NCBI GenBank assembly: GCA_945861155.1
Contig: CAMATN010000003.1
Location: forward strand, 1 to 64,000
Direction of reading: 5' to 3'
Origin: Rhizobium sp. Q54
GTDB taxonomy: Bacteria > Pseudomonadota > Alphaproteobacteria > ATCC43930 > CGMCC-115725
Length of the DNA stretch: 64,000 nucleotides
Within the stretch, counting starts at the first letter, position 1; every line of letters starts with the position of its first letter. The position numbers were made by a program, and so were the translations under genes. The notes beneath the pieces were generated by a model. That model was not told where the DNA came from, made no database searches, and saw nothing but the letters and a program-made list of their open reading frames with translations. Of this stretch, positions 17,162-25,929 are shown piece by piece.

Positions 17162-18367
17162 ATGTCTCTGATCACGGCCACATGGGGGAGGTTCGCGGCG
17201 CCCGAGCGGCGCACGATCGGGGTCGCGTGCGGCGCGCATGTGCTGCATGACGGCTATACCGACCTGCTCTATGTGCTGTTGCCGATATGGCAGGCCCAGT
17301 TCGGGCTCGGCTACGCCGAGATCGGCCTGTTGCGGGCGCTGTTCACCGGGTCGATGGCCGGGTTTCAGGTGCCGGCCGCCGCCCTTGCCGAGCGGATCGG
17401 CGGGCCTCTGGTGCTCGGGCTCGGCACGGCGCTGGTCGGGCTCGGCTTCCTCCTTGCCGGAATGAGCGGCGGCTTTATCATGCTGACGGTCGCGCTGGTC
17501 GTCGCCGGGATCGGCGCCAGCGTGCAGCATCCGATCGCCGCCAATCTGGTGGCGCAAGCCTTCTCCGGGCGGCGCTCGCGCGGCGCGCTGGCCGGCTACA
17601 ATTTCTCGGGCGATCTCGGCAAGATGGCGTTTCCGCTGGCCACGGTCGGGCTGGTCGCGGTGATGCCGTGGCGCAGCGCGACGATGGTGCTCGGCCTCGT
17701 CGCGCTCGCCGCCGCCGCCGCGATCCTGGCGGTGCGCGGCCTCCCCGGACGAACCGAAACGCCGGTGGCCGCATCGAGCGACGACGACGCCACGCCGACG
17801 ACACCGAACGGGCATGGCTTTTCGCTGCTGCTCGGGATCGCGATGATCGACAGCGCGACCCGCATGGGGTTCCTGACCTTCCTGCCGTTTCTGCTGCAAA
17901 TGAAGGGGGCCGATTTGCCGACGATCGGCTTGGCGCTGACCCTGGTCTTTACCGGGGGCGCCGCCGGCAAGCTGATTTGCGGCTGGCTCGGGGCGCGGCT
18001 CGGCGTCGTCAAGGCGGTGTTTCTGACCGAGGCGCTGACCGCCGCCGGCATCGTGGCGCTGTTGCCGCTGCCGCTATTCGCCGGGCTGCTGGTATTGCCG
18101 CTGATCGGCGTCGCGCTCAACGGCACCTCGTCGGTGCTCTACGGCACGGTTCCCGAATTGGTCGCGCCGGAGCGGCGGCAGCGCGCCTTCAGCATCTTTT
18201 ATACCGGCGGGATCGGCGCCGGCGCGCTGTCGCCGGTGCTTTACGGCCTCGCCGGCGACATGATCGACGTGCCGGTCATGATGATGCTGATCGCCGCGGT
18301 GGTGCTGGTCACCCTACCGCTGACCTGGGCGCTGCGCCCTGCCCTGCGCCAGATCGCGGCGCCTTAG
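17162..18367 (+). CDS. MFS transporter, fosmidomycin-resistance-like
   Basis: This is an inner-membrane major facilitator of 401 residues with about 12 hydrophobic segments and a central polar loop near residues 200-220 (SSDDDATPTTPNG). The N-terminal pattern HDGYTDLLYVLLPIW and EIGLLRALFTGSMAG matches the Fsr family of drug or metabolite exporters. ATG at 17162 is chosen because it starts right before the first conserved segment and has GGAGG upstream; the longer frame would translate the palindromic repeat. It stands divergent to the dihydropyrimidinase gene, so a role in moving related compounds is possible but unproven. Confidence 0.85.
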   Translation: MSLITATWGRFAAPERRTIGVACGAHVLHDGYTDLLYVLLPIWQAQFGLGYAEIGLLRALFTGSMAGFQVPAAALAERIGGPLVLGLGTALVGLGFLLAGMSGGFIMLTVALVVAGIGASVQHPIAANLVAQAFSGRRSRGALAGYNFSGDLGKMAFPLATVGLVAVMPWRSATMVLGLVALAAAAAILAVRGLPGRTETPVAASSDDDATPTTPNGHGFSLLLGIAMIDSATRMGFLTFLPFLLQMKGADLPTIGLALTLVFTGGAAGKLICGWLGARLGVVKAVFLTEALTAAGIVALLPLPLFAGLLVLPLIGVALNGTSSVLYGTVPELVAPERRQRAFSIFYTGGIGAGALSPVLYGLAGDMIDVPVMMMLIAAVVLVTLPLTWALRPALRQIAAP

Positions 18368-18417
18368 GGCGGATCTTGATCCGCCTTGGCGAAAGAGGCG
18401 GGTCGAGACCCGCCCTA
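18366..18417. repeat. Short double palindrome after the MFS gene
   Basis: GGGCGGATCTTGATCCGCC and GGCGGGTCGAGACCCGCCC form two adjacent hairpins between the two MFS genes. They could act as a transcription end or be another intergenic repeat family; there is no T run. Confidence 0.6.
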
Positions 18418-18541
18418 CATCATGGCCGCCACCGCAGCCGTGCGATGCCCAAACGGCGTTTGCCTGACCGGCGCACCGCGCGTTACAGATCGGCGGCCTG
18501 ATTAAAATCCGGGCAGTTCTGGCGCGAGGAGAGGCTGGCCG

Positions 18542-19810
18542 GTGGCGGAGATCGGGGGGACACCTCTCGCCGGAAACACCGCCGCGACGCGCCCGACGGT
18601 CAGCATCGAATCCCGCGAATCGTGGGTCGCCGCCCTTATCACGCTGGGCCTCCTGTCGATTTCCTACGGCTCGCCGCTGCTGCTGGTGGTCGGGCTGAAG
18701 CCGATCACCGAGGATCTCGGCACCGCGCGTCAGCTGGTGGCGCTCGCCGGCGCGATGACCTGGCTCGGCACCGGGCTCGGCGGCATTCTGATGGGCCAGG
18801 TGGCCGAGCGCATCGGCATGCGGCTCACCGTCATGTTCGGCGCGGTGATGATCGCGCTCGGGCTCGCCATTTCGGCCACCGGCAATCTGTGGGCGATCCT
18901 GATCGGCCATGCGGTGTTTGTCGGCCTCCTCGGCAACGGCGCGCTCTACCCGCCGCTGCTGGTCTATGTCAGCCGCTGGTTCGACCGGCGGCGCGGCACC
19001 GCGCTGGCGCTGATCTCGTCGGGGCAATATGTCGCCGGCATGATATGGCCGGTGCTGTTCGAGCATGCGATGACGGTTTACGGCTGGCCCGCGACGATGG
19101 TCGGCTTCGCGCTCATTCTGCTGATGACCGTGCCGATCGCGGCCATTTTCCTGCGGCAGCCTCCGGAAGCGCCGGCCGCCCCCGGCTTCGGCGACGCGGG
19201 AACGCGGCGCGAGGTGCTCGGCATGCGGCCGAACACAGTGCTGGCGCTGATGTGCATCGCCGGGTTCCTGTGCTGCGTGCCGATGGCGATCCCGCAGGCG
19301 CATCTCGTCGCGTTTTGCAGCGATATCGGCATTCCGGCGATGCAGGGCGCGGCGATGCTGTCGGTGTTGCAGGGCAGCGCCTTTGTCAGCCGGGTGTTGT
19401 GGGGCTGGCTAGCCGACCGGATCGGCGGGCTGAAGACGGTGCTGATGGGCTCCGCGTGTCAGGCGGTCGCGATCACCGCGTTCATGGCGACGCAGGAGGA
19501 GATCGGGCTGTTCGCGGTCTCGGCCGTCTATGGGCTCGGCTTCAGCGGCATCATCCCGGCCTACGTCGTCGCGATCCGCGAGCTTTACCCGTCGAGCGAA
19601 GCATCGTGGCGGGTGCCGACGGTGCTGTTCATCAGCATGGGCGGGATGGCGTTCGGCAGCTGGTTTGCCGGCGCGCTGTTCGACCATTTCGGCTTCTACG
19701 CGCCGGCCTTTACATCAGGACTGCTGTTCAACCTCGCCAATCTCGCTTTGGTCGGGTTCCTGGTGCTGCGCCAGCGCCGCTACGGCGGCGTCCGCCGAGC
19801 GCTGGCTTGA
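18542..19810 (+). CDS. MFS transporter, monocarboxylate/oxalate-type
   Basis: This 422-residue major facilitator has about 12 membrane segments. The pattern GLKPITEDLGTARQ ... GALYPPLLVYVSRWFDRRRG (loop 2-3 to segment 5) and GYGLGFSG-like VYGLGFSGIIPAY in the second half resemble bacterial monocarboxylate or OFA-type transporters. The start is GTG at 18542 with GGAGAG ten or so bases upstream. It is read in the same direction as the preceding MFS gene but separated by 174 bases and a double palindrome, so it is probably a separate unit. The transported acid is unknown. Confidence 0.85.
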   Translation: MAEIGGTPLAGNTAATRPTVSIESRESWVAALITLGLLSISYGSPLLLVVGLKPITEDLGTARQLVALAGAMTWLGTGLGGILMGQVAERIGMRLTVMFGAVMIALGLAISATGNLWAILIGHAVFVGLLGNGALYPPLLVYVSRWFDRRRGTALALISSGQYVAGMIWPVLFEHAMTVYGWPATMVGFALILLMTVPIAAIFLRQPPEAPAAPGFGDAGTRREVLGMRPNTVLALMCIAGFLCCVPMAIPQAHLVAFCSDIGIPAMQGAAMLSVLQGSAFVSRVLWGWLADRIGGLKTVLMGSACQAVAITAFMATQEEIGLFAVSAVYGLGFSGIIPAYVVAIRELYPSSEASWRVPTVLFISMGGMAFGSWFAGALFDHFGFYAPAFTSGLLFNLANLALVGFLVLRQRRYGGVRRALA

Positions 19811-19860
19811 CCCCGGCCGAGCCGAATTTGGGTAGCGCCGCAGGTTGCGTCCGTCGCGCC

Positions 19861-20595
19861 TTACCGCAGCGCCGCCTTGTAGGCTCTGACGGCGGCGGCG
19901 AAGCCGACCACCAGCGCATCGGCGGTCAGCTCGTGGCCGATCGAGGCTTCGGCCAGGTTCGGCATCGCGGCGACGAGGCCGGGCAGGTTCAAAAGATTGA
20001 GATCGTGCCCGGCATTAACGACGAGCCCCAGCGCGTGCGCATGCGCGGCGGTCGCGGCGCAGGCCCGCAATTGGGCCGCTGCGTCGCCGGCGCGAAACGC
20101 GGCGGCATAGGTTCCGGTATAGATTTCGATGCCGTCGGCGCCGCTGCCGGGCACTCGCTCGGCGACATCAGGGTCGGGGTCGACGAACAGGATCACCCGG
20201 CAACCGAGCCGCTTCAGCACCGCGATCGCCGGGGTGACCAGCGGCGTGTCGCGGTTGTCGAGCTTCCAGCCCTCCTCGGAGGTGAAGGCGCCGGGCGGAT
20301 CGGGCACCAGCGTGCATTGCTCGGGCCGCACCGCGCGCACGATCTCCAGCAGCCGCTCGTCGGGATAGCCCTCGATGTTGAGTTCGCAAGCCGGCCGCCA
20401 CGGCCGCATCAACTCCGCCAAGGCGGGGACATCGGCGCTGCGGATGTGCCGCTCGTCGGGGCGGGGATGCACGGTCAGCCCGTCGGCCCCGGCATCGTGC
20501 GCGATGCGGGCGAATTCGAGGAGGTCGGGCACCCCGGTGTGGCGCGAATTGCGCAGCAGGGCGATCTTGTTGAGGTTCACGCTGAGCCGGGCCAT
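19861..20595 (-). CDS. pdxJ: Pyridoxine 5'-phosphate synthase
   Basis: PdxJ joins 1-deoxyxylulose 5-phosphate and 3-amino-2-oxopropyl phosphate to form pyridoxine 5'-phosphate, the last ring-forming step of the DXP-dependent vitamin B6 pathway. The 244-residue protein has the family opening LSVNLNKIALLRNSR, the active-site HPRPDERHI segment, ELNIEGYP, CTLVPD and the phosphate-binding end EASIGHELTADALVVG. It lies convergent to the MFS gene. The downstream acpS often found with pdxJ in other bacteria is not present here. Confidence 0.95.
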   Translation of the reverse strand: MARLSVNLNKIALLRNSRHTGVPDLLEFARIAHDAGADGLTVHPRPDERHIRSADVPALAELMRPWRPACELNIEGYPDERLLEIVRAVRPEQCTLVPDPPGAFTSEEGWKLDNRDTPLVTPAIAVLKRLGCRVILFVDPDPDVAERVPGSGADGIEIYTGTYAAAFRAGDAAAQLRACAATAAHAHALGLVVNAGHDLNLLNLPGLVAAMPNLAEASIGHELTADALVVGFAAAVRAYKAALR

Positions 20596-20718
20596 GCCGC
20601 ATTATAGGCCGGCGGCGCGGTGCGAAAAAGCCTTCCCGTCGTAGGGCTGCACGCGGGATCGATCGCGTTCCCCGAGCCGTTCCCCAATCAGGAATGGTCG
20701 CAACCCTAGGGGCGGACA

Positions 20719-20853
20719 ATGGATCAGCGCATCATCGAGACCCCGGAGAGAGCCAGTCAGGGCCAGAAGCCGGGGGTTGTTCGTTATGTCCTGGCGGTGT
20801 CGCTGGTGCTGGTTGTTATTCTATTTGGGGTAGCCTATGTGATCTCGGTCTGA
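20719..20853 (+). CDS. 44-aa single-pass membrane protein
   Basis: A short frame starts ATGGATCAG at 20719 with GGGGCGG just before it. It encodes a polar N-terminus (MDQRIIETPERASQGQKPG) and one strongly hydrophobic helix of about 22 residues (roughly 20-42). It ends 14 bases before the next small lipoprotein start. No family is recognised. The clean topology and tight spacing to the lipoprotein make a two-gene unit plausible, but a frame this short could arise by chance. Confidence 0.45.
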   Translation: MDQRIIETPERASQGQKPGVVRYVLAVSLVLVVILFGVAYVISV

Positions 20854-20867
20854 CCGGGAGACAAGTG

Positions 20868-21095
20868 ATGATGCTGCTCCGCCGCGGGTCGGCCCGTTGG
20901 GCGCTGACCTTGGTGCTGGCGCTGGGCGGCTGCGCCGTCGGCGGGCCTCAGCGCGCCAGCGATATCCAGAATTTGAACGCGATCAGCGACGACATCGCCG
21001 CCGTGACGATGACGCAGTCGACGAGCGCGCGCGCGCGCGACCCGAATTTGCCGACGCTCTTCCCGCGCAGCTACACGACCTCCAATACGCGGTAG
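20868..21095 (+). CDS. Small lipoprotein of unknown function
   Basis: This 75-residue protein has a classical lipoprotein signal: basic start (MMLLRRGSARW), hydrophobic core and lipobox LGGC, giving a mature peptide of about 50 residues. GGGAG sits 7 bases before the ATG at 20868. The mature part is Ser/Thr/Asp-rich with no known domain. It sits directly after a tiny membrane protein and 39 bases before mcd, so the three may share a transcript. Function unknown. Confidence 0.6.
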   Translation: MMLLRRGSARWALTLVLALGGCAVGGPQRASDIQNLNAISDDIAAVTMTQSTSARARDPNLPTLFPRSYTTSNTR

Positions 21096-21134
21096 GCCGT
21101 TCGGGCCCGAGTGGAAACCGAAAGGCGGGCCGGC

Positions 21135-22784
21135 ATGGAAGGGGGCGAGTTTTCCGCCGCGACCGAACGGGCCCTCGTTGCCGCCGAAGCGGTGCTGCGC
21201 ATCGCCCGTGGACGGGTGCTCCAGCGCGTCGCGCCCGATGGCTCCGTCGATGGCGCGCGCGTCGATCGCGAGCAGCTCGCGGTGCATGGCTTCGCCTGGA
21301 TGGCGACTTACGTCGAAGCCCTGCGCCAGATCCGGCAATGGGCGCTGCGCCTCACCGAGAGCGGCGAGTTCGGCGAAGTCGAATCGCTGATCCTCGCGGT
21401 CGCGTTCGGCGAGTATCTGGCGCAGCTTGCCGGCGGCATCGCGATGGCCCAGGGCGAGATCGCGCGGCCGCAGGATCTGGGGATCTCCGAGGACGAACTC
21501 GCGCCGCTGCGCACCGGCGATTCCGGCAGGCTTGTCCGCGGCCTCGGCGAGGCGCGCACCCGGTTGTCGGCTTTGATCGGCGAGGGTTCGCCTGCGGTGT
21601 TCGGCCGCATCGGGCTCGGCGACCCGACCCTCGAGATGATCCGCGATCAGATCAGCCGCTTCGCCGCGCGCGCCGTGACGCCGCACGCTCATGGCTGGCA
21701 CCGCCGCGACGAGCTGATCCCGATCGAGGTGATCGACGAATTGTCGGCGATCGGCGTCTTCGGCATGACCCTGCCCGAAGAGCATGGCGGGCTCGGCCTC
21801 GGCAAGACCGCGATGTGCGTCGTCTCGGAGGAATTGTCGCGCGCCTATATCGGGGTCGGCTCCCTCGGCACCCGTTCCGAGATCGCCGGCGAGCTGATTC
21901 GCCTCGGCGGGACCCAACGGCAGAAAGAGCGCTGGCTGTCCCTGATCGCCTCCGGCGCGGTATTGCCGACCGCCGTTTTCACCGAGCCGAACACCGGTTC
22001 CGACCTCGCCAACCTGCAGACCCGCGCGGTGCGCGAGACCGGCCAATATCGCATCTTCGGCGCGAAGACCTGGATCACCCATGGCGCGCGCTCCGACCTG
22101 ATGACCCTCCTGGCGCGCACCGGGGCTGCTGATGGCGGGTATCGCGGGCTCAGCATGTTTCTCGCGCCAAAGCCGCGCGGCAGCGACGCCGACCCGTTCC
22201 CGGCCGACGGCATGACCGGGACCGAGATCCCGGTGCTCGGCTATCGCGGCATGAAGGAATACGAGATCGCCTTTGACGGGTATGCCGTACCGGCCGACGC
22301 GCTACTCGGCGAGGTCGAGGGCCAGGGCTTCAAGCAGCTGATGGCGACCTTCGAGAGCGCCCGGGTGCAGACCGCGGCGCGCGCCGTCGGGGTCGCGCAG
22401 AACGCCCTCGAACTGGGCCTGGGCTATGCCCTCGAACGCACCCAGTTCGGCAACAAGATCGTCGGCTTCCCGCGGGTCTCGAACAAGCTCGCGATGATGG
22501 TCGTGGAGACGATGCTGGCGCGCCAGCTGACCTATTTCGCGGCGCGCGAAAAGGATAGCGGGCGGCGCTGCGACATCGAGGCCGGCATGGCGAAGCTCTT
22601 GGCGGCGCGGGTCGCGTGGGCCAACGCCGACAACGCGCTTCAGATCCACGGCGGCAACGGCTATGCCCTCGAATACCCGATCAGCCGGGTCCTGTGCGAC
22701 GCGCGCATCCTCAACATCTTCGAGGGCGCCGCCGAGATCCAGGCCCAAATCATCGCCCGCGGGCTCTTGTCCGGCCGCAACTGA
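21135..22784 (+). CDS. mcd: (2S)-methylsuccinyl-CoA dehydrogenase
   Basis: This is a flavin-dependent acyl-CoA dehydrogenase of 549 residues that oxidises methylsuccinyl-CoA to mesaconyl-CoA in the ethylmalonyl-CoA pathway for acetyl-CoA assimilation. The acyl-CoA dehydrogenase core covers about residues 165-545 (VFTEPNTGSDLA, WITHGARSD, LQIHGGNGYALEYP). The 150-residue N-terminal extension, with EQLAVHGFAWMATYVEALR and FGEYLAQLAGGIAMAQGEI, is the hallmark that separates Mcd from ordinary acyl-CoA dehydrogenases. An upstream GTG at 21111 would add 8 residues, but AAAGGCGGG before the ATG at 21135 favours the latter. Crotonyl-CoA carboxylase and mesaconase genes are not in the window. Confidence 0.85.
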   Translation: MEGGEFSAATERALVAAEAVLRIARGRVLQRVAPDGSVDGARVDREQLAVHGFAWMATYVEALRQIRQWALRLTESGEFGEVESLILAVAFGEYLAQLAGGIAMAQGEIARPQDLGISEDELAPLRTGDSGRLVRGLGEARTRLSALIGEGSPAVFGRIGLGDPTLEMIRDQISRFAARAVTPHAHGWHRRDELIPIEVIDELSAIGVFGMTLPEEHGGLGLGKTAMCVVSEELSRAYIGVGSLGTRSEIAGELIRLGGTQRQKERWLSLIASGAVLPTAVFTEPNTGSDLANLQTRAVRETGQYRIFGAKTWITHGARSDLMTLLARTGAADGGYRGLSMFLAPKPRGSDADPFPADGMTGTEIPVLGYRGMKEYEIAFDGYAVPADALLGEVEGQGFKQLMATFESARVQTAARAVGVAQNALELGLGYALERTQFGNKIVGFPRVSNKLAMMVVETMLARQLTYFAAREKDSGRRCDIEAGMAKLLAARVAWANADNALQIHGGNGYALEYPISRVLCDARILNIFEGAAEIQAQIIARGLLSGRN

Positions 22785-22835
22785 GCCTATCCCTGTGCTC
22801 CACCATCTCGTCACTCAAATTGGAGGCAATGGACA

Positions 22836-24146
22836 ATGAACAGGAAGGACAGCGAGGATCTCGTCCGGGTCGGACCGGGCACGGCGATGGGCGCATTGAT
22901 GCGCGAATACTGGGTGCCGGCGGCGATGTCGTCGGAATTGCAACGGGACGGCGCGCCGATCCGGCTCCTTCTCTTGGGCGAGCGGCTGATCGGGTTTCGC
23001 GACAGTTCGGGCCGGGTCGGGGTCATGGACCACCGCTGCCCGCATCGCTGCGCCTCCTTGTTCCTCGGGCGCAACGAGGAGAACGGCATACGCTGCGTCT
23101 ATCACGGCTGGAAATACGACATTTCGGGCAATTGCGTCGACACGCCGAACCTCGCCGGGAGCCCCGATTTCAAAAACCGCATCAAGGCCAAGGCCTATCG
23201 GACCACCGAGCGCAACGGCCTGGTCTGGGTCTATATGGGCGCCCGCGCGGAAGCTCCGCCCCTGCCGCGGATCGAGGCGACGCTGCTGCCCGAAACCGAG
23301 GTGACGATCTCGTTCGTGCAGCGCGAATGCAACTGGCTGCAGGCATTGGAAGGCGATATCGACACCTCGCATTTCGGCTTTCTGCATGCCGGCGGGATCA
23401 AGCCCGACGACGTGCCCGAGGACAGCCTGTTCCGCTACACGGTCGCCAACCGCGCCCCCGATTATCATGTCGCCGATACCGCATGCGGCACGATGTACGC
23501 CGCCCATCGCGAGGCCGAACCGGGGCGGACCTATTGGCGCTTCGCCAATTTCATGCTGCCGTTCTGGACCCAGACGCCGCAGGGCAAATTCACCGAGCAC
23601 CTGCACAACCGCGCCTGGGTCCCGATGGACGACACCCACACGATGTTCGTCAGCCTGACCTGGCGCCGGCATCCACCCTCGATCGGCCCGAACAAGCGCG
23701 GGGAAATCATGCCCGGCTTCCAGCGCGCCTTCGACTACCTGCCGAATACATCGGACTGGCATGGCCGCTGGCGGCTCAAGGGCCGTCCCGAGAACGACTG
23801 GATGGTCGACCGCGAAGGGCAAAAGACCGGCGGCAACTATACCGGGATCACCGGCATCCACGCCCAGGACCAGGCGGTGACCGAGAGCATGGGGCCGATC
23901 ACCGACCACCTGTTCGAGCATCTGGCGCCGAGCGACCGCATGATCATGGCGACGAGGCGCCGCCTGCTGAAAGCCGCGCGAACATTGGCCAAGGAGGGCG
24001 CGGCGCCGCCCGGCGTCGACGATCCCGATATCATGTATCCGGTGCGCAGTGGCGATTTCGTCACCGACGCAAAACTCGGCTGGCGCCAGGCCTACGACCG
24101 CGAGATGCGCGCCTCGGTGCGGCCGTTGCAGCAGGCGGCGGAGTAG
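22836..24146 (+). CDS. Rieske non-heme iron oxygenase, phthalate-dioxygenase-like
   Basis: This 436-residue protein is the oxygenase component of a ring-hydroxylating or O-demethylating system. The Rieske [2Fe-2S] ligands are C68, H70, C87 and H90 (CPH ... CVYH, spaced by 16). The mononuclear iron site has D176, H179 and H184 (GDIDTSHFGFLH). A subunit-bridging Asp next to it is D174 or D176. Overall pattern fits the phthalate/vanillate group that works with a separate reductase; none is encoded nearby. It starts 51 bases after mcd, on the same strand. Substrate cannot be named from sequence. Confidence 0.9.
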   Translation: MNRKDSEDLVRVGPGTAMGALMREYWVPAAMSSELQRDGAPIRLLLLGERLIGFRDSSGRVGVMDHRCPHRCASLFLGRNEENGIRCVYHGWKYDISGNCVDTPNLAGSPDFKNRIKAKAYRTTERNGLVWVYMGARAEAPPLPRIEATLLPETEVTISFVQRECNWLQALEGDIDTSHFGFLHAGGIKPDDVPEDSLFRYTVANRAPDYHVADTACGTMYAAHREAEPGRTYWRFANFMLPFWTQTPQGKFTEHLHNRAWVPMDDTHTMFVSLTWRRHPPSIGPNKRGEIMPGFQRAFDYLPNTSDWHGRWRLKGRPENDWMVDREGQKTGGNYTGITGIHAQDQAVTESMGPITDHLFEHLAPSDRMIMATRRRLLKAARTLAKEGAAPPGVDDPDIMYPVRSGDFVTDAKLGWRQAYDREMRASVRPLQQAAE

Positions 24147-24161
24147 ACCATGAAATGATTT

Positions 24162-24235
24162 GTAGGATGGGTTGAGCAGAGCGAAACCCATCCTAACTCC
24201 AGCCGGGCGATATTCGGGCGCAGATGGGACCAGTA
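24162..24235. repeat. Left 74-bp imperfect inverted repeat of a cargo element
   Basis: It begins GTAGGATGGGTTGAGC and ends CAGATGGGACCAGTA. The reverse complement of 24919-24990 matches it over almost the whole length with scattered mismatches and small indels. The outer 30 bases belong to the common GTAGGGTGGG palindromic repeat family (another pair at 55031-55110). Confidence 0.8.
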
Positions 24236-24279
24236 ACCCGACAGTAAGCGCCACCCGATCTAGGAGCGCGGATCTTTCA

Positions 24280-24921
24280 ATGCCCGAATCCCGCAGAAGA
24301 CCAAAGAACAGGCAGGTAGCCGGCTTGGCTGGGTCTAGCGCGCCCAATATAGGACAGCAAACTCAAGGGAAACCGCACCAAGTAACAACACTATTGCCAG
24401 AGAACAGGTGGCAATCGTTTCGGCGACGTTCTTCCATCGTATGGTTTTATTCCTCTATTGCGATAATTTTGTTGCAGTTTGCATACAGCTATCGCCCCCG
24501 CCTTGCGATTGAGGCTAATATTGCCATAAATAGTGCCGACCCGCTTTCTACTTTGTTCCGCATTGTGAACACCGGACCCTTGCACTTGAATGACATTCGC
24601 ATCGCGTGTGTCATCTCTACGTCATCCATCAAAGAGCTTCGCTCCGAGTCGAACACGATGATCCAGGGTGCGGGCGCGCCCACTGGCAATGCGCCTGTTG
24701 CCAGGCTTGAACGGGGAGCGACCGCGACACGCGACTGCGGCGCTGGGTCTACTAGCCCGATGATAAACATCGGGCCTTACGATCCCGCCAGCTTGCGGCT
24801 CGATATCGTCGCCAAGTTTAAATGGCCGTTCATCCCGATTGAGGATGAAGAACGCCGGCACTTCACCGTCCGCCCTGCCGATGGCGGTCGCGCGATCTTG
24901 GTCCCAGACGTAGAGGGATAG
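24280..24921 (+). CDS. Orphan single-pass membrane protein within inverted repeats
   Basis: This 213-residue protein has no recognised family. A basic, polar N-terminus (1-48) precedes one hydrophobic helix at about residues 52-70 (VWFYSSIAIILLQFAY). The remaining 140 residues look like a compact exported or periplasmic beta-rich domain (FRIVNTGPLHLNDIRIACVI) with two Cys residues. Composition is clearly more AT-rich than both neighbours, which points to horizontal origin. The gene is enclosed by 74/72-bp inverted repeats and its stop codon lies in the right one. AGGAG lies about 14 bases before the ATG. Function unknown. Confidence 0.65.
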   Translation: MPESRRRPKNRQVAGLAGSSAPNIGQQTQGKPHQVTTLLPENRWQSFRRRSSIVWFYSSIAIILLQFAYSYRPRLAIEANIAINSADPLSTLFRIVNTGPLHLNDIRIACVISTSSIKELRSESNTMIQGAGAPTGNAPVARLERGATATRDCGAGSTSPMINIGPYDPASLRLDIVAKFKWPFIPIEDEERRHFTVRPADGGRAILVPDVEG

Positions 24922-24990
24922 TGGTCCCATCTGCGCCGAATACCGCAGCCGGGGTGCTCGATGGGTTTCGCTCCGCTCAGCCCATCCTAC
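24919..24990. repeat. Right 72-bp inverted repeat of the cargo element
   Basis: This is the inverted partner of 24162-24235. It contains the stop codon of the orphan gene on the plus strand and the last codons and stop of the alpha/beta hydrolase on the minus strand. Confidence 0.8.
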
Positions 24991-25792
24991 GGACTACGAC
25001 CGAATCAACAAAGTCGAGGAAAGCCACGACGAACGCATCCTTCTGCTCGTCGAACGGGGCGTGCCCGGCATTCGGGAGCACCACCAGGCGCGCGCCCGGA
25101 ATCAGCGCCTGATAGGCCTCGCCGAAAGCGGGCGGCACTAGGCCGTCCGCGCCACCCCACAACAAGAGCGTCGGCACGTCGATGCGGTGCAGCCATTTGG
25201 GCAGGCTCGGATTATGGAAGCGCGGGCGGTAGGCGAGCCGGGTCACGGTCGCGCGGTTCTTGGCGACGATGTTGATGTCGGCGGTCTTCTCCAGCCGGGC
25301 GAGGTCGGCGAGGCGGCGCGCGGCGCGCTCGGGATCGGCGTAATAGCGCCGCAGATTCTCCTCGACCGGCATGCGGAAAATGTCGGGGATCGGGTCGCCC
25401 TTGGCGGTGATGCCGACCGCGCCAATGAGGGTCAGGCTGGCGAGACGCGCGGTACTGCGCACCGCCATCTCGGCCGCGACCCAGCCCCCGAGCGAGGTCC
25501 CGATCAGATGGACCCGGTCGAGGCCGAGCACCCGCAGCAGATCGAGGTGGAAATAGGCGAGGTCGGCGATTTCGTCGAGCCACGGCGGGTCGTCCGAATG
25601 GCCGAAACCGGGATGCTCCGGCGCGAATACCGCGAAATGTTTCGACAGCTCGTCGAGGAACGCCATCCACCCGGTATGCCCACCGGCGCCGTGCAGAAAC
25701 ACAAGCGGCGGCGCCCCGGAATCTTCAGGCCCGCCGCGAAACAGCCGGATCGTCGCGCCGACGACGGTCACCATCTCTACATTGTGCGGCAT
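24977..25792 (-). CDS. Alpha/beta-fold hydrolase
   Basis: This is a cytoplasmic hydrolase of 271 residues. It has the oxyanion strand FLHGAGGHTGW (32-42), nucleophile elbow GTSLGG with Ser100, an acid in LLLWGGADGLVP and a catalytic His in NAGHAPF. The pattern is that of meta-cleavage-product hydrolases and related C-C or ester hydrolases. The last residues (VVVRRMG) and the stop are encoded by the right inverted repeat of the neighbouring element, so the native C-terminus may have been replaced. It is divergent from arsR. A link to the Rieske oxygenase upstream is possible but they are on opposite strands. Confidence 0.85.
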   Translation of the reverse strand: MPHNVEMVTVVGATIRLFRGGPEDSGAPPLVFLHGAGGHTGWMAFLDELSKHFAVFAPEHPGFGHSDDPPWLDEIADLAYFHLDLLRVLGLDRVHLIGTSLGGWVAAEMAVRSTARLASLTLIGAVGITAKGDPIPDIFRMPVEENLRRYYADPERAARRLADLARLEKTADINIVAKNRATVTRLAYRPRFHNPSLPKWLHRIDVPTLLLWGGADGLVPPAFGEAYQALIPGARLVVLPNAGHAPFDEQKDAFVVAFLDFVDSVVVRRMG

Positions 25793-25869
25793 GCCGGGTT
25801 TCTCGCGACTCGATGATCTCCAGGCAGCTTACGTCATCCCCTTGGGTCCGATCGATCGTTCGTGACGGG

Positions 25870-25920
25870 TTGACAGGGAACGAATACGGAGTTAATTTCG
25901 ATATTCGTTGAAATGTCGAA
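25870..25920 (+). promoter_or_regulatory. arsR promoter with overlapping ArsR-type operator
   Basis: TTGACA at 25870 and TAATTT at 25893 are separated by 17 bases, a close match to the housekeeping promoter consensus. An imperfect 24-bp inverted repeat (TTCGATATTCGT / TGAAATGTCGAA, 25897-25920) overlaps the -10 box and the expected start point, where ArsR repressors usually bind. The arsR start codon follows at 25930 without an obvious ribosome site. Confidence 0.65.
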
Positions 25921-25929
25921 ACGTAACCC

